Below the pieces are notes generated by a model that worked only from the letters and a program-made list of their open reading frames with translations, searched no databases and was not told the DNA's origin. 64,000 nucleotides of DNA, from positions 57,042,517 through 57,106,516 of the forward strand of contig CM063503.1 of NCBI GenBank assembly GCA_032207245.1. The letters are read 5' to 3'. Both the position numbers and the translations under genes were made by a program. Source of the DNA: Pardosa pseudoannulata. Lineage: Eukaryota; Arthropoda; Arachnida; Araneae; Lycosidae. This document shows, in pieces, positions 42,301-54,260 of this stretch (its first letter is position 1; every line of letters starts with the position of its first letter).

Positions 42301-43279
42301 TTTCTATAACATAAAATTCGTGTGTAGGACTAAAAATAAGCAGATTATAATTTCTAATTAATCTAAATGTTTTAAACCAGTTAAGACTATATTTAAAAAA
42401 TTATTCAAAATGGATGTTGCTAAATACTTTCTGAGGCGAAAGAATGTAAGAGAAGTTTAAAATTAGGTTCTTAATTATATCACATGTTGCTTGTCCTTGA
42501 AAGAACTGCGCATCAAGTTACTTAATTTACGAATTCTTTCGCTGAAGTTATACTTTTTGAAGAATAAGTTCTTTCCTAAATGAAAGTTTTATATTTAGAA
42601 ATGAAAATCTAAATCTTCAGGCGGCTTGTTTTATATTTGGCTCATTAATTCGGGTGATTCGGCTCTTATTTTAGTCTGATCTATTATTAGAATAATCGTA
42701 TTTCCCTTTTATGAAAAAGCTCGCAGACTCCAGAGTGCTTTTTTGTTTTCACTTGTTTGTTTTTATGTATGAATAGATTCCGAAATTTTATTTAATCTAA
42801 TTCCTTAGAAAGCTTCCAAAATAAGCCTCTTAAGAGAAAAAACTGTAAGTACAAAGAGATTATGTTTATCTTAATAAAATGCTATATTAACTCTTTCCTA
42901 AGAAAGAAACAAGAATAAAATGTTTGCGTCAACAGATAATCTAAATTTCACGAATAAATTTAGTAGAAAACTTTAGAGAAAGTTGAAACTTTAAATATGT
43001 TCAATTGTGATTGTGTGTAGCCAACACATAATTTTACACTAAAATTTTGAAAAAATAAAATGTGTTTTATTTTCCTAATTCATCTTTAGCACTTTTAATC
43101 TTTGAACTCCTATGAGACGAATGTATTCAGTAGTGTAAATATCTCTAAATGTTTAAGCGTAATTAATTTGTTTATTGATATATTGTGTAGAAATGTTATT
43201 CCACACTACGGGGCAGCAATAAAAGATTAATTTATTTTCGAAACTCTATATATTCAAAGTTTTACACTTACAATTATGA
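42301..43279. other. AT-rich stretch, nothing recognised
   Basis: No ORF, repeat or TIR supported. Confidence 0.4.
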
Positions 43280-43620
43280 GTGGTATATGAAAATCAGCAA
43301 GTTTGTATTATTTGCACCAAGTAAACTCACTAAAGCATTCAAGATCGTCGATACCTAAACAATTACAGGGAAAGTTGTGTGTTATATGAAAATCACTAAG
43401 TTTGTATTATGTGCACGAAGGTGATTGATTGAAACATTCAAGTTCATTGATATCTAAACGATGAACTTCTGCATCCTTGTCTTGGAGATGTTGGTGAAGG
43501 TAACCTTGGTAACTCAAGGTAACTCACTGAAACATTCAAGCTCATCGATACCTAAACAATGATCCTCTGCATCCTTATCTTGGAGGTGTTGGTGAAGATA
43601 ACCTTGCTTGTACTCTTAGC
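43280..43620. repeat. Short tandem duplication, units about 110 bp
   Basis: GAAAATCA(G/C)xAAGTTTGTATTAT and AA(A)CATTCAAG(C/T)TCATxGATA recur three times. GCATCCTTxTCTTGGAG(A/G)TG and TTGGTGAAGxTAACCTTG occur twice. Confidence 0.85.
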
Positions 43621-44188
43621 TTCTCAGGTTACCTTTTTTATAGCAACAATATTCCACTAAAATTGGAGCCAAAAAATCCTTACAGATTTTGCACTTTTTT
43701 TTCTGGTACATTTCTCTCTGTGACAGGAAAAGAAGTGAATTAATTGAAAACTTCACCAACTAAGAACATTAGTATACACAACATATGCGGGAATTTTTGG
43801 GAGAATAAGTACATTTTAAAATAGAATGTTATAAAAAAGTATATTTTACCAACGAGTTTTGATCAATACAGTCTTAAGTAATCTCACAATGAATTCTTGC
43901 AATTTGAAATTAATTATAGAAAATGCTTACTAACTCAAGTATTTTCCACCCTGTGTGCCATATACATACATATAAAATAACAAGTTATTTATCCTTGTAA
44001 ACAGTTTGAATTTGTAGAAGAAAAAATTGACTTGCTTTTACTTTGGTTCACAATAAATTCTTGAAAATTTAAATTAATTATAAAAAATGCTTTCTGACTA
44101 GGATATTTGCTACCATGTATACCATATGCGTACAAATAAAATAAAACATTATTAATCCTTGTAAACGATTTCCATTTGAAAAGATCAA
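43621..44188. other. AT-rich stretch with a two-copy similarity
   Basis: CACAATGAATTCTTG...AAATTAATTATAGAAAATGC (about 43885) resembles CACAATAAATTCTTG...AAATTAATTATAAAAAATGC (about 44050), so a diverged duplication of about 165 bp is likely. No gene seen. Confidence 0.55.
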
Positions 44189-44358
44189 ACAATGACCGAA
44201 TGAATAGGATGCTGACATTCGGTACCAGAATTCGTGGGTTTGAATCCCACTGTGGCAGGGATGTTTGTAGCCGTTCGGAATAGGCTTTAAGCAGTAGGTC
44301 CCAGTCTTATTAGCTCTCTGTTGCAAAAAAAAGAAGACCGTAGCTCTCCAAGTCAAAC
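44189..44358 (+). mobile_element. SINE-A copy, moderately decayed
   Basis: ATGACCGAATGAATAGGATG is a damaged A-box region, and TTCGTGGGTTTGAATCCCAC has a one-base change in the B box (T for C). The body GTTTGTAGCCGTTCGGAATA, GGCTTTAAGCAGTAGGTCCC, then GTCTTATTAGCTCT and CTCTCCAAGTCAAACCAAAC follow. The AAAAAAAAGAAGACC stretch contains a poly-A expansion. Confidence 0.88.
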
Positions 44359-44458
44359 CAAACTATGGAAAATATGGATTTGGTTCATTTTTGTTGTGAG
44401 CCTCTCATATGAAAGATTTACAACTAGAGGGAGCCATGTCTATCATTTTTTCTTTAAA

Positions 44459-44655
44459 AATGATACTGCTTATTAGGATTATTAATTAGTTATTTCATGT
44501 GTCCGTAAGTATATTTACAAAATGATACTGCTTACTAGGATTATTAATTTGTTATTTCATGTGTCCGTATGTATATTTTCTTTACAAAATGATACTGCTA
44601 ATTAAGATGATTAATTTGTTATTTCATGTGTCTGTAAGTATATTTTCTTTATAGA
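44459..44655. repeat. Three-copy tandem repeat, period about 65 bp
   Basis: ATGATACTGCT(T/A)A(T/C)TA followed by GATTATTAATTxGTTATTTC and ATGTGTCxGTAxGTATATTT recurs three times in a row. Confidence 0.92.
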
Positions 44656-45317
44656 ACACCCTAATTATTAAGTATTTAATAAAATTAGTTTATATTTCCT
44701 GGAACTAATTATGTTCCAGAGACTTTAAATATCAAATTCTTGAAACTATTCCAAATGAACGTAGTTCACTTTAGTTGTAAAACCCTCAAGTATCACTCAG
44801 ATTTGTGGTTTTGATACTTTTGATTATACATATTAAAGGATATAAATGAACTAGTCACCTTAAATGGATAGTAGACCTATATTAATATGGTAGTACTAAT
44901 TTCTGTGAATTTTTGAGTATTTATAACGTATAGATACCAAACTATCTGACAAGCATATTTAAAACTCCTTTAAAAAATCTACATCTTTACCCCTGTTTCT
45001 ACTAAAACAAAAAGGAAAACTTAAAATGTTTAAAAAAGTTTGCTCCTTTACGAGATGGAAAGCTTAACCCAGCTGTAGTGAATGACTTGGTTGCTTCATT
45101 CTCACATCCAGTATACACATGCGGAGAGTTATATAATAAGTATGTAAGTACTGTTAAATTGTATAAAACTAATATTGTCCACTTAGTACTCGGGTTTTGT
45201 AAAACAGAACAGAAAGAAGAAAACTTTGCCAACTGACAAAGACAGGTGAAATTTAGGTAGAGAATCGTCAAAAAATTATTACAGAATGTAACTGGGATTT
45301 AAAATCAATTAATTGGG
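44656..45317. other. AT-rich spacer
   Basis: An 89-aa minus frame at 45002 has no recognised motif. Nothing else. Confidence 0.4.
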
Positions 45318-46010
45318 TAATATATATTATATATATCCTGAAGAGCAAAAAACTGGTACACTTTCCTAATATCTTGTAGGGCCCCCTTGAGCACGCAGAA
45401 GTGCCGTAACACGATGAGGCGTGGACTCGACTAATGTCTGAAGTAGTGCTCGAGGTTATTGACACCATGAATCCTGCAGGGCTGTCCATAAATCCCGAAC
45501 AGTACGATGTGGAGGAGATCTTTTGAATGAACAGCACATTTCAAAGATCCCTGATATGCTCAGTAATGTTAATGTCTGGAGATTTTGGTGGTCAGCGGAA
45601 GTGTTTAAAGTCAGAACAGTGTTGCCGTTCTGTAGCATCTGGATCCACTCTGTAGCAATTCTGGACGTATAGGGTGTCTCATTGTCCTGCTGGAAATTCC
45701 CAAGTCCATCGGAATGCACAATGAACATGAATGAGTGCAGCTGATCAGATAGGTTGCTTACGTACGTGTTATCTGTCAGAGTTGTATTTAGACGCATAAG
45801 GGGTCCCATAACACTCCAACTGCATGCGCCCCATATGATCACAGAGCCTCCACCAGCTCCAAATACCATGTTCATATGCAGGTTTCGTGGATTCATGAGG
45901 TGGACGTCAACCCAGACGATGGGTCACCAAGAGTTCACGAGTGGGTGTTCGGCTCCGCAAGCTCATCGATGATGTTTCGTTGAATAGTTCGCACGCTGAA
46001 AAATTAACAA
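45318..46010 (-). pseudogene. Tc1-like transposase relic, catalytic and C-terminal parts
   Basis: Minus-strand frames give, in order: MNPRNLHMNMVFGAGGGSVI, IWGACSW (usual VxxGGGSVxVWG), a DNTYVSNL segment, then FQQDNETPYTSRIATEWIQ (second catalytic Asp, usual FQQDNAPCHTSR). After a frameshift come FRWPPKSPDINITEHI (third catalytic region), RTVRDLWTALQDSWC and HRVTALLRAQGGPTRY, the Tc1 C-terminus. At least two frameshifts and an internal stop are present, and the first-Asp region was not recovered. Despite this it is the most complete transposase in the window. The catalytic residues visible (D of QQDN, D of SPDI, E of TEH) are kept. Confidence 0.9.
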
Positions 46011-46272
46011 GAAATAAAGAATTTCCGCTTCTTCTTTCCATGTTTAAAAAATATAAATATGCTGTTACGGGTGTGATATCCCTGCCACACCCGTAACAGC
46101 ATATTAATAACTTTTTAAACACGTACGGAAAAAATAGAAATTCATTCTTTGGGGCAAAATTCTTTCTTAGGAGTTATAATTGCTTCCCAAAAATATATAT
46201 TTGAAATATATTTTATAGAAAAAGTGATAAAATGTATTTCAGTGTGTCACACACCCGTTTCTATGGATTAGC

Positions 46273-46274
<2 letters not shown>
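46005..46274. repeat. Dispersed repeat E, copy 2, with 20-bp perfect hairpin
   Basis: Collinear with 40935-41205. AATATGCTGTTACGGGTGTG (46056-46075) is the exact reverse complement of CACACCCGTAACAGCATATT (46086-46105), around a 10-nt loop. It ends GTGTCACACACCCGTTTCTA and then passes into an (AT)n tract. Confidence 0.9.
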
Positions 46275-46350
<76 letters not shown>

Positions 46351-46379
46351 ATATATCACTCTCTTTCTATGTGTGCATA

Positions 46380-46442
<63 letters not shown>
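46275..46442. repeat. Two (AT)n tracts separated by a 35-bp unique insert
   Basis: About 73 bp and about 60 bp of AT flank ACATATATCACTCTCTTTCT and GTGTGCATATGC. Confidence 0.95.
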
Positions 46443-46444
<2 letters not shown>

Positions 46445-47245
46445 CCTTTTTGAAAATATCCTAGTACAAGTGATAAACAAAATTCTTTAGACAAAAGAAT
46501 TGTTATGTCTAGATATATGAATAAAATATACAGAGTTGTTGAAGAAGTTTGAAGCATTAAAAATAATTTTTCGGTTATAAGAGATGAATAATCACAAGAA
46601 CAAACTTAGACGGGAAAGAGTGAAAAATATTAAAAGCAGGCAATTTGCTCTAAACTATAAAGGCATCATAGACTAAGAAGTATGAAAAATGTTCGAATTA
46701 TGTCATCCTAAATAAATAATGATTAGCCTATAAATAGAGTTAGCAGTTTCCCTTCTAGAGTTCGAAAACACAGGAATGTTGTTTGACGCACCGAGAGTGT
46801 ACAATAAATATCTTAAAGAACTTCATTACTTGGCATGTAAGTGCTTATTTGGCGAATTTTCATTATCGGGGATTAGATTTATATTCACCCTCGATTGTAT
46901 TTTCTTTTACATGCCCAAGCATACCTTTATATGTAATAGAGATAAGAGGATATATTGGTTATTGAGTAATATGAAAATGAGCAATCTTTAACCGCTTACA
47001 GACCAAGTTATTTTTCAAATGTCCTCTAAATTTTAATTATCTTCTATATATAAGAGCGGGCAATCAGTCATTACATAAAACAATGCCTTCAATGTGGCAC
47101 AGCTGAGAATGGTACCTTACGTAGTTTCTTTCAGATCTGCCTTGTCATGTTTAGACGCATAATTCCCATGCTTACTGCATTTACGCCCCATATCGGAGGC
47201 AGCCAAACAGGCGTTTTTTGGTTTTTACATGCAGGTTTTTTTCAA
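46443..47245. other. AT-rich stretch, nothing recognised
   Basis: Short plus frames at 46776 and 46783 show no motif. Confidence 0.4.
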
Positions 47246-47346
47246 ATGAGTAGGGTGCTACTTTTCGGTAGCAGAGTTCGTGGGTGCAAATCTCACTGCT
47301 GGCATAGATTTTCGTAGTGGCATAAAAGTGGTATTTCGTAGTGGCT
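47246..47346 (+). mobile_element. SINE-A copy, 5' half (split by a MITE)
   Basis: AGAGTTCGTGGGTGCAAATCTCACTGC is a degraded T-arm/B-box region (GGTGCAAATCTC). Then follow a TTTCGTAG repeat and GTGGCTT, where the sister copies read CGGCTTTAAGCAGTAGG. The copy is interrupted exactly at this TTAA by the element at 47347-47831 and resumes at 47832. Confidence 0.8.
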
Positions 47347-47831
47347 TTAACCCTGTGACTGCTCAATTTATAAACCGAAATGTCTTTAAAAATTGAGAAT
47401 CTTTTTGTTGCATATTTTAAGTATATATATAAATTGAAAAATTGAAATACGCACTTTTTTTCTGGAAAAGATTTTTTATATTGACTTTTATCATGAGAAA
47501 CTAAAGTCAGAAAAACTAATTTCAGATGTTATCACAAAAAATTATTTTTTAATAAATTTAAATTGAATTGCAGTTAATTTCTATTTATAACATACTATCT
47601 ATAATTCTACTATCTAATATAACTATAGTTCTAGTCATATAATTTTATTTATTTCATAATTAATTGTCTAATACTGTATATAATTTATTTCACTGGTTAA
47701 ATGGTGAAAAGGCGGAAAGTGCTTCTTAATAAAGTTAGAAAAACTCATGCATGCGAAAATCGCGGGATGAACAAATTTTGCTACATTTGAATTGACCTTG
47801 GAAATCGCGGAATGAGCAGTCAGAGGGTTAA
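47347..47831. mobile_element. TTAA-flanked MITE (piggyBac-type), 485 bp, inserted in a SINE
   Basis: The left end is TTAACCCTGTGACTGCTCAA. The right end in reverse complement is TTAACCCTCTGACTGCTCAT. That is 18 of 20 identical, with TTAA at both ends. The interior is AT-rich, without a transposase frame. GAAAATCGCGGGATGA and GAAATCGCGGAATGA form a direct repeat near the right end. Removing the element and one TTAA rejoins the SINE (GGCTTTAA + CAAGTCCAGTCTCG). TIR sequence differs from that of the 4534 and 17114 elements, so it is another family. Confidence 0.93.
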
Positions 47832-47890
47832 CAAGTCCAGTCTCGTTGCAAAAATGTAGACGATAGCTCTCCAAACCAAGCCAATCTAAA
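47832..47890 (+). mobile_element. SINE-A copy, 3' half
   Basis: CAAGTCCAGTCTCGTTGCAA, AAATGTAGACGATAGCTCTC and CCAAACCAAGCCAATCTAAAC correspond to the sister copies' CAGTAGGTCCCAGTCT, GTAGACCGTAGCTCTC and CCAAACC tail. Confidence 0.85.
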
Positions 47891-48832
47891 CGGAATCCAT
47901 AGGTACAAACAAGGCTAAACCCAGAAAATAATTTCGGGGTGGGTCCAACTTATTTAAGATGAAAATGTAAAACTGTGATACAAATTTTGGGATTGAATTT
48001 ACCTATAAGTATTTTCGCATGCTGCAGAATAAATACCATGATGTATAGCAATTTTTTTTATAGTATAGCAATTTATATGAAACAAGTGCAATCAACAGAC
48101 GAAAATTTATGTTAAAAACTTATAATTTAGGGGGGGGGGGAGACGATTCTCCCTCTTGAGTACAGTATTAGGTTTGAATACCCCAGTTAAAATATATGAT
48201 ATTTGTATAGCCATTCTGAACCAGTTTGACTCTAGAACAGTACCCTTACTTTTCGGAGAAGCCTTGAAAGTAAAATAATAAACTGTTAAAAGGTGAAAAT
48301 GATATTAGTGGGCAATATATTAATACTTCAAATGAAAGCGTATGTATTACATGCTTTGTTTTGTATATATGTAATAAGACGGACTTCATGATGAGTGGTT
48401 GCAGTCATGGCCCATAGAAATGACACCGTTTTAGTTAAATACGTTTATTAACAGAACTTTAGAGGACGGGTTCTCACTTCATTATAGGGACAGGACAAAC
48501 TGTGAGGTTAGCTAGCAGGAAGTTAGAAGTAAAAGGTCCTCAACACCTGGGACAACATATCAGTTAAAATATGTGGGAAAATCTCTAGGAAAAACTGCTT
48601 CCGATAGCGTGCATCTCCTTTTTGTTTGGAAATTTCCTAAATTGTCCGCTAAGGCAATGTAGAGTTATAATTAGACAGACCCCTTCTCTGATGGTGTAAA
48701 CTGTAGCCCCAGTGGTAAATTTAGGTTAGGGGTTAAAAAGGGGAAAGCAAAAGGACCCTTTTGCCCTTGACTTAATATTTGAAAATAGACAAAATGCCTA
48801 CATTAGTTTCCCGATCTAGTTTACTTTTCCTT

Positions 48833-48835
<3 letters not shown>
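47891..48835. other. Spacer with G10 run and unassigned sequence
   Basis: A run of ten G at about 48132-48141 is followed by AGACGATTCTCCCTC. No element boundaries found. Confidence 0.4.
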
Positions 48836-48870
<35 letters not shown>

Positions 48871-48920
48871 TTATGTATGTATATAAATATATAAATAAAT
48901 AAATAAATAAATAAATATAT

Positions 48921-48986
<66 letters not shown>
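48836..48986. repeat. Compound microsatellite (AC, AT, AAAT)
   Basis: (CA)n, (TA)n, a TTATGTATGTATATAAATAT bridge, (AAAT)n and a second (TA)n tract of about 65 bp. Confidence 0.95.
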
Positions 48987-48989
<3 letters not shown>

Positions 48990-49276
48990 TAGAATTTAAT
49001 ACTTAACATTCTCTTTTTTATTTCCATATATACAACCAATTTAAATAAACATTTATTGTTGTTATCAGTAAAAGACATTTTCATTATATTTTCAGTTTCG
49101 ATTCTTTAAATAAATACTTTTAAATATGAATTAATTTGAGGTTTTATCAATTGATCTTACAGGTCTATTCTTCTTATTCAATCTGTGTTAGGAAAGTTAT
49201 TTTATGCTATCATAAAATAGCAATGTCATTATTCACTAAGCTATTTTTATCTGTATAAAAACATTTATGTCTAGAG
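48987..49276. other. AT-rich spacer
   Basis: Nothing recognised. Confidence 0.4.
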
Positions 49277-49695
49277 CACTGATTCTCAACCTTTTTAGAT
49301 CCATGAACCCCCCCACCCCCACCTCATATAGGAAATATGTATTAAAAATATTTCGCGATCTTTCCCTTTCACCCAAAGGAATATTAACACTTAGCTTTAT
49401 AATTATTACTAATTGAATTTATACTGTAATTATAAATGTAAAATATTTTTAACATTATATCATCGCATTACACTAATAATATACATGTAGAAAATACAAT
49501 ACTGACAGCATAGAAATATTCAACTAATTCAACTATTCTTATTATTTTATGTTTCTTTTATGTTAAGTTAAATGTTGATAACGTATGTATCTTCGCATAA
49601 AATTATATAATTATTATTCAAGTTATTTCACGACCGCTCTGTACTGTCCCTGCGACTCCCTTGATTGGTCTTGGCTTCCTCGTCTACAAACGACG
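49277..49695 (+). mobile_element. hAT-like non-autonomous element, degraded
   Basis: The left end CACTGATTCTCAACCTTTTT followed by AGATCCATGAACCCCC matches the common hAT terminus CAGTG(G/A)TTCTCAACC...GACCCC. Flanks GTCTAGAG (49269-49276) and CTCTAGAG (49696-49703) agree at 7 of 8, as expected for the 8-bp hAT target duplication. The right TIR is not recognisable, so the right boundary depends on the duplication alone. Confidence 0.6.
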
Positions 49696-49859
49696 CTCTA
49701 GAGTCATAAAAGGAACATAATTTATTTAATTCTTAGTATACTAAAATTGTTTAAGTTAAATATTTTTTAAGCTATATTATTATACTACTAAAATGGAACA
49801 CCCCAAAGCTTGTTACGATGCCTTATTCTAAGTATTCATTGTACTTCTAATTTTTCTAT
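49696..49859. other. AT-rich spacer
   Basis: Nothing recognised. Confidence 0.4.
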
Positions 49860-50810
49860 TCATATTGTGAGATTGGTTTGAAATTTAGTACATAATACAT
49901 TCTCAGTTCTCAAACCATTTGAATGCATTTATCTAGATCGATGCATATATATCCATTGCTATTTATATTATTTAGTGCAACGAGAGAAATTTTAGGTAGC
50001 TTAGAATGCTCATTGGAACACCTCTTATGCAATCAAGTTAATTGATTATAAAAACCATTGCGTATTATTGAGTTAAATGTTTAAAATATATATTATTTAG
50101 AGCAATTCCACTAGTAAATACCTTTAGTGGAACACCACTTATGCAATCAAGTTAATTGATTATAAAAACCATTGCGTGATATTGAGTTAAATGTTTGGAA
50201 TTTAAACAACTTTCAACGGTAAATGTCTTAAATTTTGACATTGGTTTGAAATTCAGTACATAATACATTCTCAGTTCTGAAACCATTTGAATGCATTTAT
50301 ATATATCGATGCATATATATCCACTGCTATTTATATTATTTAGTGCAACGAGAGAAATTTTGGGTACCTTGGAATGCTCATCGGAGCACCACTTATGTAA
50401 TCAAGTTAATTGATTATAAAAACCATTGCATAATATTGAATTAAATGTTTAAAATATGTATTATTTAGTGCAATCAAGTTAATTGATTATAAAATCCATT
50501 GCGTAATATTGAGTTAAATTTTTGAAATTTAAACAACTTTCAACGGTAAATGTCTCAAATTTTGAGATTGGTTTGAAATTCAGTACATAATACATTCTCA
50601 GTTCTCAAACCTTCTGAATGCATTTATCTATACATATCCGCTGCTATTTATATTATTTATTGCAACGAGAGAAATTCTGGGTACCTTAGAATGCTCAGTA
50701 GAACACCACTTATGGAATCAAGTTAATTGATTACAAAAACCATTGCGTAATATTGAGTGAAATGTTTGAAATTTAAACAACTTTCAACGGTAAATGTCTA
50801 CAAATAATCA
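49860..50810. repeat. Tandem array, period about 330-370 bp, about three units
   Basis: GATTGGTTTGAAATT(T/C)AGTA and AATACATTCTCAGTTCT recur at about 49870, 50240 and 50567. AATCAAGTTAATTGATTA recurs at about 50032, 50143, 50400, 50464 and 50717, so some units carry an extra internal copy of that short block. TTTAAACAACTTTCAACGGT closes units 1-3. Confidence 0.9.
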
Positions 50811-51091
50811 CAATAATATTTCTTTTCTTTTCAGTAACTTAAATTGAATACTGCTGCTTTCAGACAGTCTTCTCTTTATGACTCCATATTATATGCATGC
50901 ATTTTTATGAATTTTTAGCAACTGATGTACATTAAGGACAGCAAAACATCCCTCTTTGTAAATGAATCCCCACCTCTGATTCAGTTCAGTATTTCTTATA
51001 AAAAACTTTTTGATATCAAACTTTTAAGTAGGGCAGATCAATATTTTTTCCTATACACATCGACTAGAGGACATATAACAAAGGAAAATGT
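50811..51091. other. Spacer
   Basis: Nothing recognised. Confidence 0.4.
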
Positions 51092-51352
51092 TTAATAATC
51101 TTTATTCTTCCCCAACTTCACATTCCTTAGCACCATATTATTCGGAAGCGATATCGGGGAGCGAAATTTGTCACCAAAACAGGGCAAATATAAGACATCA
51201 ATATCTTTTCTGAAAGGTGACCTATCGGGGAAGTAGAGCTTTAGTAATAAAGGAACCAAAATTTTCTCCAAATGGAGTATGTTATTTTCCCCCACTGTTT
51301 CTACAATCAGCATCGGATAAACGCGTAAAGTTATGAGGCTGAAAATAAGCAC
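51092..51352 (-). CDS. Unassigned 86-aa ORF, doubtful
   Basis: An open minus frame with Met at 51352, containing VETVGENNILHLEKILVPLL and LYLPCFGDKFRSPISLPNNM. It is slightly GC-richer than the surroundings. Upstream in an adjacent frame there is HVSFDSHF and SENSYDLNPADKSF before a stop, which could be an interrupted continuation of an old mobile-element ORF. I recognise no domain. It is equally likely to be chance. Confidence 0.2.
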   Translation of the reverse strand: MLIFSLITLRVYPMLIVETVGENNILHLEKILVPLLLKLYFPDRSPFRKDIDVLYLPCFGDKFRSPISLPNNMVLRNVKLGKNKDY

Positions 51353-53694
51353 TCAAAAAGATTTATCGGCAGGATTTAGGTCATAAGAATTCTCGCTCAT
51401 TGTCGTCAAGGGCTGCGAATGTTGCAGATGACCTATGGAGCATGTGACAAAGTGGCTGTCAAATGAAACATGGGCCTTTTTTTACTCATCAGACCTAAAA
51501 ATCTAATAGCCTGAGATCGTAAAGACCTAAATTCCGGAAAGAACTCAATTAACCTAGTCAAACGTGATTTATACCAGACACTGCCAGGAAAAATATTTAT
51601 TTGCGAAAGAGGATCATTAGTGCTTGTTTAAGGATTAATAGTTGCAAAAGTAATTTAATCTTTGCTTTTATTCTTTCCTGCATTTACTCTTTACCCTTAA
51701 AATACTTAAATGTATTGATTTTCTGTGAACTGTAGGTTAAAAAAATAAATATATACATCATTGTTTATGTTTTAAACGAATTATTTGAACAACTTTTTCT
51801 GATAGCATTGAGAATGTTTTACGACTACTTTATACCAAGATTGGTAAAATTCTAGAAATTTTTAAATTTAAATGAAAATTTTGGTTTCGAATTGGATTTT
51901 TATACTTTTTAAAAAATCTTTTGCACATTCAACATTACAAACAAAATTATTAAGTTAGAATTAAATTTATTATTATTAATGATTAATTTTTCATTGCCCT
52001 ATTTATTTTCTTAAACTCTTCAATGTTATTTTTACATATGACGAATTATTGATTAACTGCATGACATATGATTTTTTTAAATCCCTCTTCAACAAACTCT
52101 TACAAACTGTCCTAATTTTTTTATTGTTAAAATCATTAAAAAACTATTTATTTATCATACTAGTTTTTTAAGCACTAGTATTAAAAAGAAAAAAAAACAA
52201 ATGTAAGAGAAAATATTATGAACATGATGTCAGATTAAGAGAAAATCCTGAAAAGAATCTGACTTGGCCAGAAATTTCATTAATTAAGAAAGGATATTTA
52301 AACCTCATCTTTCCTTTGAAAATTTTAAAGTATGAGTAACTGTGCCTTCAAATGCTGCTGGTAGCTCACTCTACTGATGCAATAAAAATCCTGCTTAAAA
52401 AATTCACGAAGTGTGAAAAAATACTATTCTTATCTTATAAACTTATCTTTATATTTAAGTCAATCATGTTTTAAATTCAAGGATATAGATAATGATTTTT
52501 ATAGGGATTTATGTCAAGGTAATTTAAATTGCCAAGCCTTAGTTTATAAAATTAAAATATTCTCTGAAAAAGGAAATGCAAAATCAAGACAACGAATTGT
52601 TGAAAGTGGTTAAAGAGACAAGCTCCTTGTACACGTAAGTGTTGGATTTTATTAGGGAATTATTTTTGTTAATCATGTACTAAAAGAGGAGTGACAACTT
52701 TTTCTTACTGTAAGCTCTAATGAAAACTTTCGCCAGGGCTATTTAGATCAGAAATTGTGTTAGAATATGATACCACTAAAATTTATCTGTCTATTATAGT
52801 TTCATAATACTCACGAACACCTTTTCATGACTATTAAATCATAATTTAAGTTTCTATGAATTTTTTTTAGATAAATAAGAATCATTTGTTGAACTAGTTT
52901 GAGGGTAAAAACAGTTGTTTTGCTTTACTTAGATACACTCAAATCGTATACAGATCAAGGAATAAACAAAGTTTAAAAACTTAAGATCCAACGAGGTTCC
53001 AGGCTATTACCTTTCAGGCATATGCAACACGAAAAGATTTATATGATTTGTTGTATTAATCAGTAAAAACCAGATATACGTTCAAATATCTAATACATAA
53101 TGTATTTGGTGAGGTTATATAGAAGAAAAAGATAAAAGCTACCTTTGACAAAGTAAATGAAAATGGGAAAAGTTATTATGTCTAGTTTGCAGAGGTTCAA
53201 GTTTCGATTTGTTCTGTAACACTGCGGGTATTTTTTCACAGAGCGTAAGAATAAAATGTTAATGTGGCTTAGACACTGTGAAGTATACCTATGACCACAC
53301 GTAGTACTTTCAGTTGTAAGCATGAAGAATGGCACAGTGAAAGAATATCATTAGTGAAGTCGAAGAGTTTAGAAATTGTCCATAGTATTGAATTCACGAT
53401 CTAAATTAATCCTAAAAGAAAAGTATTCTATGAAAAAATATTGTTGATGAATACCCCTCAAGCAAAAAACAACAAACAAAAACAGCATTAAAAGATGATT
53501 AATTTAAAGTACTATAGGTCAGTTACTCATTGTATTGAAAATCAATTATAAATAAGAATATAATGCACCGAACACTATTCCCGATGTCTTTACAATAGTG
53601 AAGTATTTCTTGACAACTTGGAAATTCAATTTGTTTGTATTATTAACACCAGAGATAATGAGTAAACCACGAAAGACCATCCATAGTTTGCAGT
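51353..53694. other. AT-rich stretch, nothing recognised
   Basis: Short frames at 52413 (plus), 53090 and 53546 (minus) show no motif. Small GC-richer patch at 51400-51480. Confidence 0.4.
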
Positions 53695-54260
53695 GAGGTA
53701 AAAATAACCTACACTGCATCATAGTACCTAAAACAAAACGTATTTTTGTTATGAGATTTGATAATCTTGGTTTTACTATTCCATTTGAGTTTTTAACAGA
53801 TAAACTAGACCACAAAAAGATAACCTACACTGCATCATAATACCTAAAACAAAACGTATTTTTGATATGAGATTTGATAATCTTTGTTTTACTATTCCAT
53901 TTCTTTGAATTTCTAGCAGATAAACTAGACCACAAAAAGATAACCTACACTGCATCATAATACCTAAAACAAAACGTATTTTTGATATGAGATTTGATAA
54001 TCTTTGTTTTACTATTCCATTTCTTTGAATTTCTAGCAGATAAACTAGACCACAAAAATATAACCTACACTGCATCATAATCCCTAAAACAAAACGTATT
54101 TTTGATATAAGTTTTGATAATTATGGATTTGCTATTCCATTTCTTTGAATTTTTAACAGATAAAATAGACCACAAAAGATATAGTTTACATTAAAAATAA
54201 CATACACTACCTCATAATGCCTAAGACAAAACGAACTTTTGATATGAGATTAGATTAACT
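53695..54260. repeat. 120-bp tandem array, about five copies
   Basis: TAACCTACACTGCATCATAA, CCTAAAACAAAACGTATTTT, ATGAGATTTGATAATCTTTG and GATAAACTAGACCACAAAAA recur in order, starting at about 53705, 53820, 53940, 54060 and (diverged) 54200. Units 2 and 3 are virtually identical, so the middle of the array is the youngest. The 100-aa minus frame through it is only an open phase of the repeat (its translation contains the same peptide twice). Confidence 0.95.

Noticed and set aside
53776..54078. 100-aa frame with an internal peptide repeat
   Set aside because: The peptide repeat simply reflects the 120-bp tandem array; neighbouring units do not keep the frame.
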